From contig JAPEVC010000130.1 in the NCBI GenBank assembly GCA_027946555.1, positions 40,659 through 104,658 of the forward strand: a stretch of 64,000 nt of DNA, in the 5' to 3' direction. Within the stretch, counting starts at the first letter, position 1. Every line of letters starts with the position of its first letter. Of the stretch, positions 21,150-30,743 are shown in pieces. Below the pieces are notes generated by a model. That model did not search any database, was not told where the DNA came from, and saw only the letters and a program-made list of their open reading frames with translations. A program made the position numbers and the translations under genes. This DNA is from Gnomoniopsis sp. IMI 355080 (Eukaryota; Ascomycota; Sordariomycetes; Diaporthales; Gnomoniaceae).

Positions 21150-22026
21150 TCAGTCTGTGGAAGGAAACGCCATGCCTATCAGTACCGCCGGCTGATCGAT
21201 CTTGTGGTGTGCATAGCTGAGTACTCCAATGGCACCAGGTTCCATCATCATCGTGAAAGGAAAACTCAAGTCCCACTCCATCCATCTCTTGGTGAAAGCG
21301 CGAAGTATGTGGCCATGGGCAACAACTAGGACATCGGGAGCAGTGCCTCCATCCATAAAAGGCTCCTGGATCTTCTTAATCTTGCTGATGAGTCGATCGA
21401 GCCTCTCCTGTACTTGGCTTGGCGACCTGAGCTGATATATAAGCAAATGATCGGCACCGAAGCTCCAATTAATGTATGGGCCACTCACTCGCCTCCAGGG
21501 CATCCCATAGTCCATATATCCCATTCTGGGAGGCCTTGATCTGCCCGTTGAGCGTTGATCCCGGCAGCAGTGATACCCTCTGTTCCAGGCGTCTTAGCTT
21601 GCCAGTAGGACTGAAATTATAGCGGGAAAATCACAGACCGTAGCTGCCGTAGTCCCATTCAGTGATATCGTCGGTAACACTGAGCTTTTTATCGGCTTTC
21701 AGCTTCTCTTTCGCGTCCTCACCGAGGAGTAGGTCGAGCGTGACGACCGCTCTTTGACGAGGAGAGCAGAAGATGTGCGCAAGCTTGGCAGGGTCGATCA
21801 ATTTTCCAGTTCCAACGAGTTTCTCACCGGTTCCTCTGCTCTGTTTCGCACCATTTTCTGTGAGTGGGATATCAGCGTTTCCTGTGCACTGCCCGGAAAT
21901 CGTCCATTCGGTTTCGCCTTCAACGCACAGTTAGCGGACTACTATGAGGCTTTTGTTATCCCGAATACTCATCTCACCATGACGGGCGATGAAGACCCTT
22001 GGCGTCGTTGCATTGGCATCTGACAT
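21150..22026 (-). CDS. SHB17: Sedoheptulose-1,7-bisphosphatase-like histidine phosphatase
   Basis: Histidine-phosphatase superfamily protein resembling yeast Shb17, which dephosphorylates sedoheptulose-1,7-bisphosphate in riboneogenesis. Exons 22026-21978, 21917-21639, 21579-21489 and 21426-21150 give 231 aa. The catalytic R15-H16-G17-E motif spans intron 1, and the second catalytic His is H177 in VVAHGH. Shb17-like signatures are GQCTGNADIPLTENG, TEWDYGSYEG and near the end GAIGVLSYAHHKIDQPA. Intron 1 uses an AAG acceptor; intron 2 has a weak GTCTGT donor. It is somewhat shorter than yeast Shb17. The substrate call rests on motif similarity; a general sugar-phosphatase is the alternative. 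Confidence 0.87.
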
Positions 22027-22405
22027 TGTGAACGCTCTGTCTTGACTCTAAATTGTGTACGTATGAAAGTACCAAGTTCTACAAACTAGCGGTAATTTTG
22101 GTAGGAAGACCGTTTTGACTCATGTGCTGCGCAAGGTGCTCATATCAGACGTCGCCGACAAACCTGCCAGTCTGCCCACTGTCTATACAGTGTTGGAAGC
22201 TCACCCATCTGCACTGTCCTGTCTTGACGGACGCCCGAAGTGGAGCCTTCACGATGCAGGCGCGGGACGCTTGGATCAGTCTGTAGGATGGGCAGGGATA
22301 TCCCTGTCATTATCGACGACAGCCTGAAATGTAATGGCAACCCACCTCGTTTCCTTGTGACGATCTCGACGACAACACACTTCAACCGCAACACCACATG
22401 TGACG
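22027..22405. promoter_or_regulatory. Bidirectional promoter, SHB17-like and Pro/Gln-rich gene
   Basis: 379 bases between divergent start codons. I recognise no specific regulatory site. Confidence 0.5.
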
Positions 22406-23611
22406 ATGCCGATAAAACTGAACGTACAACCAACCGGTGGCGCGCAGAGTGCTAGCACGTCAAAGCCTTCACCGACTCCGATCAGGCCAGCAGTGCCCGC
22501 GCAAGCCAGCTCCAGCACTGGCGGCGCAACGGCGCCCCCTCGGCCGGCGTTCCCACAGCATGCGCCGGCGTCGGGAGCACCACAACCACAACCACAACCA
22601 CAGATTCCGCACGCGAAACCACCAGTACGAAACCCACAACCGCACATTCTGCCACACATTGCAACAAAAGGCGCACCGACTCACCCACAACAACAACAAC
22701 AACAACAACATCAGCAGCAGCCCAAGCCATCCTCCTCACAGCAGCGACCTTCTGCCAAGGATGAAACCCCCGACGCGCCACCACATTCGCCCATCACCCC
22801 GCCCCTCCATCCGGTGAAGACTGTCACACCCATTCCGCCCCCCACAATCCCTCCCAACTTCGCCTCCATGGGTGGACGTGCGCCGCTCACTCACTCCGCT
22901 CACCCTCCGACCGTCGCTAGTGCGCCGCCGCCGCCGGTGCCCCCCGAGCCGATCGACTTCGAGAACAACCCGGATGTGATCGCGCTGCAGGCGACTGTGG
23001 GTATATTGCTTCAGCAGAAGAAGCGAGCGGAAGCAGATTTAATAAAGTTGAAGGCTGCCAAGAATGCGGCAATGGAGAGACCACTGGAGTTCGCTAGAGA
23101 CCTGACGAGCGGTCGAGTGAGCCAGGGCCCTGTTAAGACCGAGGAGGATGAGGACTCAGATGGGAGTGAAGACTGCGACGTCGATATGAAGACAGAGGAT
23201 GATGGCACAGAAGACAAGACTTCCACCAGTCCTGCCACAAACGGTCTCCAGCCCTCAGCGCTGAAAGCGAAGGCCTCCAAGAAAGGCAAGGGCAAAGCCA
23301 AGGCCGCACCCGTCGCTCCACCACCATGGGTCAACCTCCCCCAGCCGCAGGATATCGCGCGTATGCCGCCGATTAATTGGACGCAGTACGCCGTAGAAGG
23401 GGAGGCACTCAACAAGCTTCACAATCAGCAACTCACCCACCCTACGCTCGGCACGCCAGCCGTAATGGGGCCGAACGGCACATACGAGTTCACGGGTACA
23501 GCAAATCCGGATGACGGAAAGAGATTTGTGGGCATATCGGCGCCGTTTGATCCGCTGCGAGACAGGGTCGTCGAGAAGAAACCAAAGGGGCCTTCGCGAA
23601 AGAGCGCTTAA
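22406..23611 (+). CDS. Proline/glutamine-rich nuclear-type protein, unknown function
   Basis: Intronless frame of 401 aa from the first ATG (ACGATGCC). Residues 1-190 are low-complexity: Pro/Ala/Ser-rich with PQPQPQPQ and a glutamine tract (QQQQQQQHQQQ). A short structured-looking block follows (FENNPDVIALQATVGILLQ, then basic AKNAAMERPLEFARDL), predicted by eye as a coiled or helical segment. Next come an acidic stretch with DVDMKTED, a Lys-rich nuclear-localisation-like patch (KASKKGKGKAKA), a conserved-looking block PPINWTQYAVEGEALNKLH and a basic tail. The composition suggests a transcription or chromatin co-factor, but I do not recognise the family and assign no function. Confidence 0.75.
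   Translation: MPIKLNVQPTGGAQSASTSKPSPTPIRPAVPAQASSSTGGATAPPRPAFPQHAPASGAPQPQPQPQIPHAKPPVRNPQPHILPHIATKGAPTHPQQQQQQQHQQQPKPSSSQQRPSAKDETPDAPPHSPITPPLHPVKTVTPIPPPTIPPNFASMGGRAPLTHSAHPPTVASAPPPPVPPEPIDFENNPDVIALQATVGILLQQKKRAEADLIKLKAAKNAAMERPLEFARDLTSGRVSQGPVKTEEDEDSDGSEDCDVDMKTEDDGTEDKTSTSPATNGLQPSALKAKASKKGKGKAKAAPVAPPPWVNLPQPQDIARMPPINWTQYAVEGEALNKLHNQQLTHPTLGTPAVMGPNGTYEFTGTANPDDGKRFVGISAPFDPLRDRVVEKKPKGPSRKSA
22688..22720 (+). repeat. CAA/CAG trinucleotide run encoding polyglutamine
   Basis: Seven CAA, one CAT and three CAG codons in frame. The CAA block is pure and therefore a candidate for length variation. Confidence 0.9.
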
Positions 23612-24564
23612 GCAAGCAGCTACCGGGACAAAACTTGAGAATGGCAAGCGCGAGGTGTTCTTCAAGCCCGAGAAGAAGAAAAGTACCTGGGAAAACAGAT
23701 GCGCGAGGAAAAGGCTCGCTCCATGACGGAGCTCTTGGAGCTCGTCCTATCAGAAGAACCTCGCCAGGCCCTGCTCCACGCGTCCAGCTGGGTCACGCCC
23801 TGCACCTGTGCATCAGAGGGGATGACAGAGCTGCACTGTTTGCGCAACGACGGGTGGCTTCTATTTTGTCTTTTGTTTTTCGGCATGGCGTTAGGTAAGT
23901 GTAATATACGGAGACGTGGTCGGGAACGATTGTGTATTGCATAGTATTGCATTTATATTGCAAGGCGTTGTTGGTGGGCATGGTAAATAAGCAAGCTCAC
24001 GTAGCTCATCAATCTAGAGCATCACAGACAGACATACAGCCGCACTATCAATTCAAGTCAGTGATGAAAGAGGCCTCTTGCCGGCAGACTCTATTTCTCA
24101 TTAATACTCCGATATCTGTGAATGCGAAATTCCGCTATTGCTAACCTGCCCGAGGTGGTCGCAAAAAGGTATCATCAACTGGAGTGACCGTAAACGCCTC
24201 GGTGACTTGAAGTCCGACAGTACAATAAACTCCAAAGGAGCCCGCTCACTCATTCTTCCAAGCAGAAGAATCAGTGCCTAAATGAGACCGAACTCTCAAC
24301 CAACAAATACCTATGCTTGTACTGTTTGTCCCGCCTTTCGCTTGCCGATTATGCCCATAAACCATGCCCTGATCCTAGAAGCCCCGGCGAGTACTTGGAC
24401 GATCCGCAAGAAGCCGCTCCGGCTATTCATGCGATTACTCCAGCTTGGTCTCGAAATGGTCCAAACTGTGTCTCAACCCGCCCCAACCTTAGATTGCCTG
24501 ACTGCGCCTAGCATGGATCCCTTCGAGCTGTTAGCCACCACACCGCGAAATTTTCCAAATAAAC
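23612..24564. other. Convergent 3' intergenic region
   Basis: Almost 1 kb between the Pro/Gln-rich gene and the E2 gene, tail to tail. A 121-codon frame (24282-24647) runs antisense into the E2 3' end but has no features of its own. I see no other gene or repeat. Confidence 0.55.
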
Positions 24565-26383
24565 TTACTCAGTCGATGCCTGAATGGAACGACGCAGGCG
24601 CGTACGATACTTTCTCTTGTCCTCTGGCGAGCCCCAATACAGCTTGAAAGCTTCCGGGTTGACCAAGGTCCGCGGATCATAAGGGGGTGACTCTTCCTCC
24701 AACATCTGCATGATAGCGTCCAGATGAGTCTTCATGTCCTCCCTCTTCGAAGGGCTGGGCCAGTAACAGGGCGTCCCATCTTGCGCAATACGGTGGTGAA
24801 ACAATTTGGTGAGAAAGGTAACTCTGGGCTGCTCTTCTGGAAACTTGGGACTCAAATGAATCTTGATTCGACAGAGCGCACCGTCCATAGGAGTCATGGG
24901 TCGTCCAATGTAGTTCAAGATCCAAACGTAAGGGTTTCCATCCTCCAGCTCAACATTGTGGGGCATGTCGTGCTGCCTGTAGTACTCGACAACTTGCTCG
25001 TATTGGCGTTTGAGATTCACCGTCACGGTCGCATCCTTCAGCTGTGGATCCTGGGCCCCTTGTGTAGCCCATTGCTGCGGTTCTTCGTCCAGAACCTTCT
25101 TTATGTTTCTCAGGCGCTTCTCCAGCTCGGTGTAGTTGAACTTGCCGTCCATGGTGTTTCCGCCACCCTCGAAAGGCATTCTGGCAAAGGGCTGACCGTC
25201 TTTGACCTCCTTCTTCGCCTTGCCGATTGCTTCAAGGTACGCATCGTAGTACCAGAGAAAGCGACGCTTGAACAAGTCTTTGAATGGCTCAAATGCAGCA
25301 GCCGCCTCGTCGAGACCCTCCATGTCAACGTCATATTCATCGTTAGATGGGACGGAAGGCGCAGCGACGTTGCCGTCGACGCCAATACCAAGATACTCCT
25401 CTAGACGTTGGATGACCGAAATTCGTAGGGATTCGTGGCGTATCTACCGAGGGGGCCTAAGTCAGCCAAGGAGCCTCGCAACGGCTGTGGCAGCAAATCC
25501 AATCTTACCTTCTGGACGTAGTCTTGTTGATTTTTCTTGTCGGATGTTTCGTTGGCGTCTTCAAAACCAGGCTCGTTCTCGTACGGGTTGGCTGACATCA
25601 AACTCTGTATGGACAAAAGGATCGACTCTAGGCCCTGTGCAGCCGACCACTCCTCGCCGCGCTCTCCGCGCCATGTCCTGTAATATGTTTAGTATCTAGA
25701 TAAATTGACCGTTGTGGACGAAGGAACACGTACCCGAGGATCGACCTGAGGCGACAGAGTGTTAGTAGATGATGATGTGTGTATTCGTCCATCGCAAACA
25801 CTACTCACAAGCAAACTCGGCCACCAGAGTAGATATTGGGATTGAACCGAGTGCGGCCTCCATTAGTCGTAGTAGCAGTCACAGAGGGTGCCTTTCTAGG
25901 GTACTCTGTGACATGGCAGGGTTAGGATGGCTTGGCTCAAGCACCAGACGAATCTTTTCTGTGAAGGCTGACCTTTTGGGAACTTGAAAGCGAACTGGGT
26001 TACGTTAATATCACGGTGTGCAGAGCCATCGTGTGGTGGGAACACCAACCTCAAAAAAGCCGAACTCGTATGGTGAATCGTGGGGACCGATGATGACTGC
26101 CTTGACATTGCGAACATCGACATCGCGACAGGCCACGGCCAGCGCTAGAAGAAGGTTAGACGGATTGGAGGTTTGTAGATCTGGTAAGTTGGGCGCATAC
26201 AGAGATCCGAGTTCTTCTGGAGGTCACTCAGCTCCTGGATAGGGAAGACTAGTCAGTATTGCACCGTGGATGACTTGGAAGGCCATGGGTCGTCAAGGGG
26301 TTCAGCCGCTGTACAACCCCGCGCTGGGAAGGGAAGCGCCAGACACGGACCTTGGTGATGCGAATGATGGATTGATCCGCCAT
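24565..26383 (-). CDS. UBE2Z-type ubiquitin-conjugating enzyme with second UBC-like domain
   Basis: E2 enzyme that would receive ubiquitin (or a related modifier) on Cys93 and pass it to substrates. Eight exons: 26383-26351, 26234-26201, 26144-26050, 25994-25973, 25905-25809, 25745-25734, 25677-25509 and 25443-24565, giving 446 aa. The first UBC domain (about 1-165) has SPYEFGFFEF, RFNPNIYSGGRVC93LSILGTW and SIQSLMSANPYENEPGFE, as in UBE2Z. A helical linker follows. The C-terminal half contains a second UBC-like fold: MTPMDGALCRIKIHLSPKFP, HHRIAQDGTPC380YWP and SPPYDPRTLVNPEA, retaining a Cys at the E2 position but with HHR instead of HPN. Exon 6 is only 12 nt. The start is the first ATG. I recall this tandem layout in other Pezizomycotina. 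Confidence 0.92.
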
Positions 26384-27237
26384 GGCGGCCTCTTGTCAGG
26401 TCGTGTACTTTGGGGCGGATCACATAAGTCTGCGTTTGAGTCGGACACAGAAGTGCTTCGGTGCAGATAAGGGGTGTTGATTGTCGTTGTCAGGCTGTGC
26501 TGAGAAGTTGGACATCCAGTAGTTGGAGAGGTGGGTAAGGGCAGTAAGAAGGTGGGATGACGGAGTTGCCGCACTTGCATGGAGATGGCAGGGGCTATTT
26601 ACTAGCGGGGGCCCCTGGGCGACCCGGACAACGGAGACAAGACCAGAAGCGCCTGCCTAGATGTGTGTAAGGCAACTGAAATCCTCTGCTTCAATCCATT
26701 TCAGTTTGACTCTGTAGCCTGAATCAGCAGGTCTCTCCCGTGTTGTCTCATATAATTTGAGACTTCTCTTCAAGCAGGATCTGACAGGTAGCTCAAAATA
26801 TTCAGCATGGGCTTTGATGCCCTCACCTCTCGGACCAGCCCTTCAGACTATGCGCCTGCCTTCACATCGACACGGAAAAATATTGATGAGGATATTGAAT
26901 GTGGTTGAAGCAGCATGTGTGATATTCGTCATTGATTGAGGTGCTGTAACTTAGGGTTTGTATCTTATCACCGGTAGGTTGCGCTACAGTGAGTTTTGTA
27001 ATTGATGTAGTTGTTGAATTGTTCAATCCATTATTACAACGTAGGTGGGGGGACTGGGGGGCATCCCTGTCCCCGCTCAACGCGTCTTTAGACGCGTATG
27101 GCTAAATTGATTCCTTTCTCTTCTTACTCAACTGCAATATCATAAGTACTACGGTACTAGTCCAACACTTCACACCCTGTTGTCGATTTGGCGAATCCTA
27201 CGATCGAAGAAAACGAAGTCTCTTTGAAACCGCAGGA
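26384..27237. promoter_or_regulatory. Bidirectional promoter, E2 and RFC2
   Basis: 854 bases between divergent start codons. The RFC2-proximal part holds an inverted pair of MluI cell-cycle boxes (27080-27097). No further gene is seen. Confidence 0.55.
27080..27097. promoter_or_regulatory. Inverted pair of MCB (ACGCGT) sites before RFC2
   Basis: ACGCGTCTTTAGACGCGT contains two ACGCGT cores with 8-base palindromic arms, 141 bases before the RFC2 start codon. In yeasts MBF binds ACGCGT and drives G1/S genes including replication factors. That this fungus uses them is inference. Confidence 0.65.
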
Positions 27238-28509
27238 ATGGCCAGTTTCTTCGACATTAAAGCCAGAAAGGCTGCTGCTGCCAATGGCACTAGCAGCAAG
27301 GACAAGAAGGTCCAAGAGACACCAAGGGCGCAGCCATGGGTTGAGAAATAGTATGTCCGCTCTGATTCGGAGTAGCAATGAGGATATCATCTCGTTCTAA
27401 AAACAAACCAGTCGCCCAAAGAACCTCAATGATGTTACCGCTCAAGATCACACCATTACCGTCCTGCAACGAACTCTCCAAGCATCCAACGTACGCCCAG
27501 CCCATGACTGAAGGGCACATATGCTGCTTCCTCGTAAGCGATGGCAATTGACATGTAATAGTTACCCCATATGCTCTTCTACGGCCCACCTGGAACAGGA
27601 AAGACCTCTACAATCCTCGCCCTCGCAAAAGAGCTCTACGGCCCCGAGTTCGTCAAGCAGCGCGTCCTCGAGCTCAACGCTTCCGACGAGCGTGGCATCT
27701 CCATCGTGCGTGAGAAGGTCAAAGACTTTGCGCGTATGCAGCTCGTCAACCCTCCACCCGGCTACAAGGAACGTTACCCCTGCCCGCCTTTCAAGATCAT
27801 CATCCTCGACGAGGCAGACAGCATGACACAGGACGCCCAGAGTGCGCTGCGTCGGACAATGGAGACATATAGCAAGATCACGCGATTCTGTCTAATTTGC
27901 AACTACGTCACACGCATCATCGACCCCCTGGCGAGTAGGTGTAGCAAATTCCGCTTCAAGAGCTTGGACCAAGGAAATGCGCGGAAGAGGCTGGAGGAGA
28001 TCGCGGAAAAAGAGGGCGTGCAGCTGGAGAATGGTGCCGTGGACGCGCTGATCAAGTGCAGTGAGGGTGATTTACGGAAGGCTATCACTTACTTACAGAG
28101 TGCGGCACGGCTTGTGGGTGCGGGCGCCGCTGCAGGTGGTGACGGTGACAAGATGGATGTGGATGCGAAGCCAGTGACGGTCAAGATCGTGGAGGACATC
28201 GCAGGTGTGATACCAAATGCCACGATCGATCAGCTGGTGCAGGCTATTCGGCCACGCTCGTCTGGGGACACATACTCTTCCATCTCCAAGGTTGTTGAGG
28301 ACATGGTCGCCGATGGATGGTCTGCAGGACAAGTGGTAGGGCAACTCTACCAGACGATCGTCTACGATGAGACCATCCCGGATGTGCAGAAGAACCAAAT
28401 CGTTCTCGTGTTCTCCGAGGCAGACAAGCGGTTGGTGGACGGCAGCGATGAGCATCTGACAATACTGGACGTGTCACTGCGGATCTCTAATATTATGGCT
28501 GGGCGTTAA
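27238..28509 (+). CDS. RFC2: Replication factor C subunit 2
   Basis: Small AAA+ subunit of the RFC clamp loader, which opens PCNA and loads it at primer-template junctions in the nucleus. Exons 27238-27350, 27412-27490 and 27562-28509 give 379 aa. It matches yeast Rfc2 (human RFC4): PWVEKYRPKNLNDVTAQDH at the N-terminus, Walker A GPPGTGKT (72-79), Walker B DEAD (147-150), the PYCNA-region block ALRRTMETYSKITRFCLICN and the arginine-finger motif SRC (189-191). A Gly/Ala-rich insertion (AGAAAGGDGDKMDVD) lies between the ATPase and collar domains. The first intron splits the Tyr of EKYRPK. Regulation by an MBF-type factor is suggested by the two MCB sites upstream. Confidence 0.97.
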
Positions 28510-28677
28510 GAACCCCAGTCACTGATGCATCTGTAGGAGATGGCCCTGGCGCGTGATAACACCTTGTCGCATATACAATGGGGACAAATTGGGCTCGGCC
28601 AATGGCATGGCGTTTTTTGGGGACAGTAGGCAGTAGGGCTTGCTTATTTACCACTGTGGCTGCTTAATTCTACGCAT

Positions 28678-30228
28678 TCACCTACGAGGAGAGTCCTCAA
28701 CGTTGATGAGTCCCAAATTCCCGTCCAGTAATGACCATACGTCTTTAGGCTCCATCGTTGCATCACTCTTGTTTCTCACAGGGGCCTTCGACCCCTTTCT
28801 TGGTGTCTGTGTCTCTGCCAGCCAGATATCGTCCATACTCGTATCCCCGTCAACAGACTCATCTGTCACTCCGATAGTACGTCCTAAGAGCTGGTTTATC
28901 TCAGCCAGATGCTTCGTCGAGCCCTCCAAAGCGACCTGTCCTTGCTCAATCTTCTCAGCAACCGCTTCCAAAGTAGCCAGTTTCGCGGCATCCGCAGCAG
29001 ACACCCAAGGCTGGACGCGCGCTGTAATTTCTTGCCCGCTCTTGTCAGGGGAACCGCCACCCAAGCGTTCTTGACGTCTTCGAATGGGATGCTCGGGCAG
29101 CAATTGGCTTTCCTCGGCAAGACGGGCTAGAGCCCTGACAATGTCTTCGGTTTGCTTGGTGAGAACGCTGCTGAAATGTGACTTCTGCGTGATAGAGGCC
29201 TTTTGTTCGTGTGCGACGGAGACAAGATTCTCGATGTAGGGTGTGATCAGATGTGTGGTTGGTGGTGGTGGTGGGGAAGCCTTGGACTGCTTTGCGGCTT
29301 TGGCCTCTTGTAGAGGTTTGATCGAAGGCTGCGGGCTCTGGGCGACCAATTGAACAAGATTTTTGCGCGCAGCGACGTAATCGGCGTACCTACTTTTGAT
29401 AAGAGCGAGCTGCTCATCGAGGCGCGCCTTGTCGACCTTGGCTTCACTTTTGACCGCCTCCTCAGGGTCTGGCTCCTCCACCGCCGACGCTTTACCCAGC
29501 TCTGTCTCCATCCAGCTGATGAGTTCATTTCGAGTGGTGTTGAGGGCCACGAGCTTGGCGCCATCATTCACCTTTCCAGGCGTCAGTGTGGAGCGGGCTC
29601 TGACCTGTTCTAGGAGTTGTTCTTCTTTTCTTAGCAAAAGTTTGGACCGTAGAACGGCCTTCTCCAAGCGGTCAACGAGGGCTTTGAGGTCGGTCTTGGT
29701 AGAGGACCTATCCACTGTAAAACTGCTGACGACACTCTTGGGGACCTCCGGGAGACGTCTCAATCCTTCAAATATCTCATCAGACTGGAGAAACTCTGGC
29801 GATGCTGCTGGCTTTTGCCCGAGTTGATTTATGTATTTGTCCACCGTCTGCAGTCTTTCCACTTTCCTCCTGAGTTTGATAGCTGCGATCTGATCTTCCA
29901 ACCGTCCAGAATGATCAGTATTGCGCAAATTCGCATCTTTGGCCTCTTTGACAACGTGTTGCTGGCTGACAGACTCATACTCGCGTTGGGCTTTGATGTT
30001 GGCGTGCAGTGCTTTAAGATACTCTCTCTGCAACCCGCGTACGTCTGTTGTTTTGATTGTGCAGTCCGGTTCTGCCAAGGCCAATGGGCCACTCTCAGGG
30101 CCGTTCTCATAGCAAGAGCGTAGATTCAAGGCCAATACTCTTCGTATTTGTTCTGCTTCTTCGCGAGGCCGAATGTAGGGCTCCAAAGCCTTCTGGATGG
30201 ATTGGACTGTCTCTGCTGCTGAAGCCAT
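28678..30228 (-). CDS. Coiled-coil protein of unknown function
   Basis: Intronless frame of 516 aa, starting at ATG 30228. I do not recognise the family. The protein is mostly charged heptad-like helix: residues 60-130 (REYLKALHANIKAQREYES onward), 180-215, 225-330 and 400-450, with one Pro/Ser break (KASPPPPPTTH). The acidic C-terminus contains DTSMDDIW and ends VEDSPRR. There is no signal peptide or membrane span. It is head-to-head with BRR2 (515 bases) and tail-to-tail with RFC2 (168 bases). The composition would suit a kinetochore, spindle-pole or scaffold protein, but that is only a class-level impression. Confidence 0.85.
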   Translation of the reverse strand: MASAAETVQSIQKALEPYIRPREEAEQIRRVLALNLRSCYENGPESGPLALAEPDCTIKTTDVRGLQREYLKALHANIKAQREYESVSQQHVVKEAKDANLRNTDHSGRLEDQIAAIKLRRKVERLQTVDKYINQLGQKPAASPEFLQSDEIFEGLRRLPEVPKSVVSSFTVDRSSTKTDLKALVDRLEKAVLRSKLLLRKEEQLLEQVRARSTLTPGKVNDGAKLVALNTTRNELISWMETELGKASAVEEPDPEEAVKSEAKVDKARLDEQLALIKSRYADYVAARKNLVQLVAQSPQPSIKPLQEAKAAKQSKASPPPPPTTHLITPYIENLVSVAHEQKASITQKSHFSSVLTKQTEDIVRALARLAEESQLLPEHPIRRRQERLGGGSPDKSGQEITARVQPWVSAADAAKLATLEAVAEKIEQGQVALEGSTKHLAEINQLLGRTIGVTDESVDGDTSMDDIWLAETQTPRKGSKAPVRNKSDATMEPKDVWSLLDGNLGLINVEDSPRR

Positions 30229-30743
30229 GTTGCTGCTGTGCGCTCTATTTCAGGCACCTAACACAGGGGACATACTAGGCGGAAGTATGATCAGCGGAAA
30301 TAAATCACTGCGCAGGAGGTGTTTTCCCCATGTGGTATTATGAATTCGTCGGAGTGATTCTTGACTGAGTGGTTTCAATGCTGAAATAAGATACACAAAG
30401 CAGGTACCAACGTTGCCTCAGTGACTCAGACCGGCTACAATTCCCTGTACCTAGATTTTGACGACCGACCTAAACGGCACGGCTCTTTAGCTTCGTCAAC
30501 AACATCAACTTCTCCCACGATACCCTATTGTCATTTGGAGCCAGCTTTTACTACCCGAGCGTTGTAATGACCTGATCGAAACTTGGAAACTCGGCGCGCC
30601 AGGTCACCGGATTACTCGCCACCGTCCAAGTGGCGACCGACGCCGTAGGCTACAGCAACAAAACCAAGCTGTCGCGCCTTGAAATTCCCGACTATACCTC
30701 TACTCCGAACCTTTGACTCACTCCACCCTTATAAACCGGCAAG
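30229..30743. promoter_or_regulatory. Bidirectional promoter, coiled-coil gene and BRR2
   Basis: 515 bases between divergent start codons. No specific factor site recognised. Confidence 0.5.

Noticed and set aside
24282..24647. 121-codon frame antisense to the E2 3' end
   Set aside because: Ordinary shadow frame; no domain-like sequence, and it ends inside the E2 coding region.
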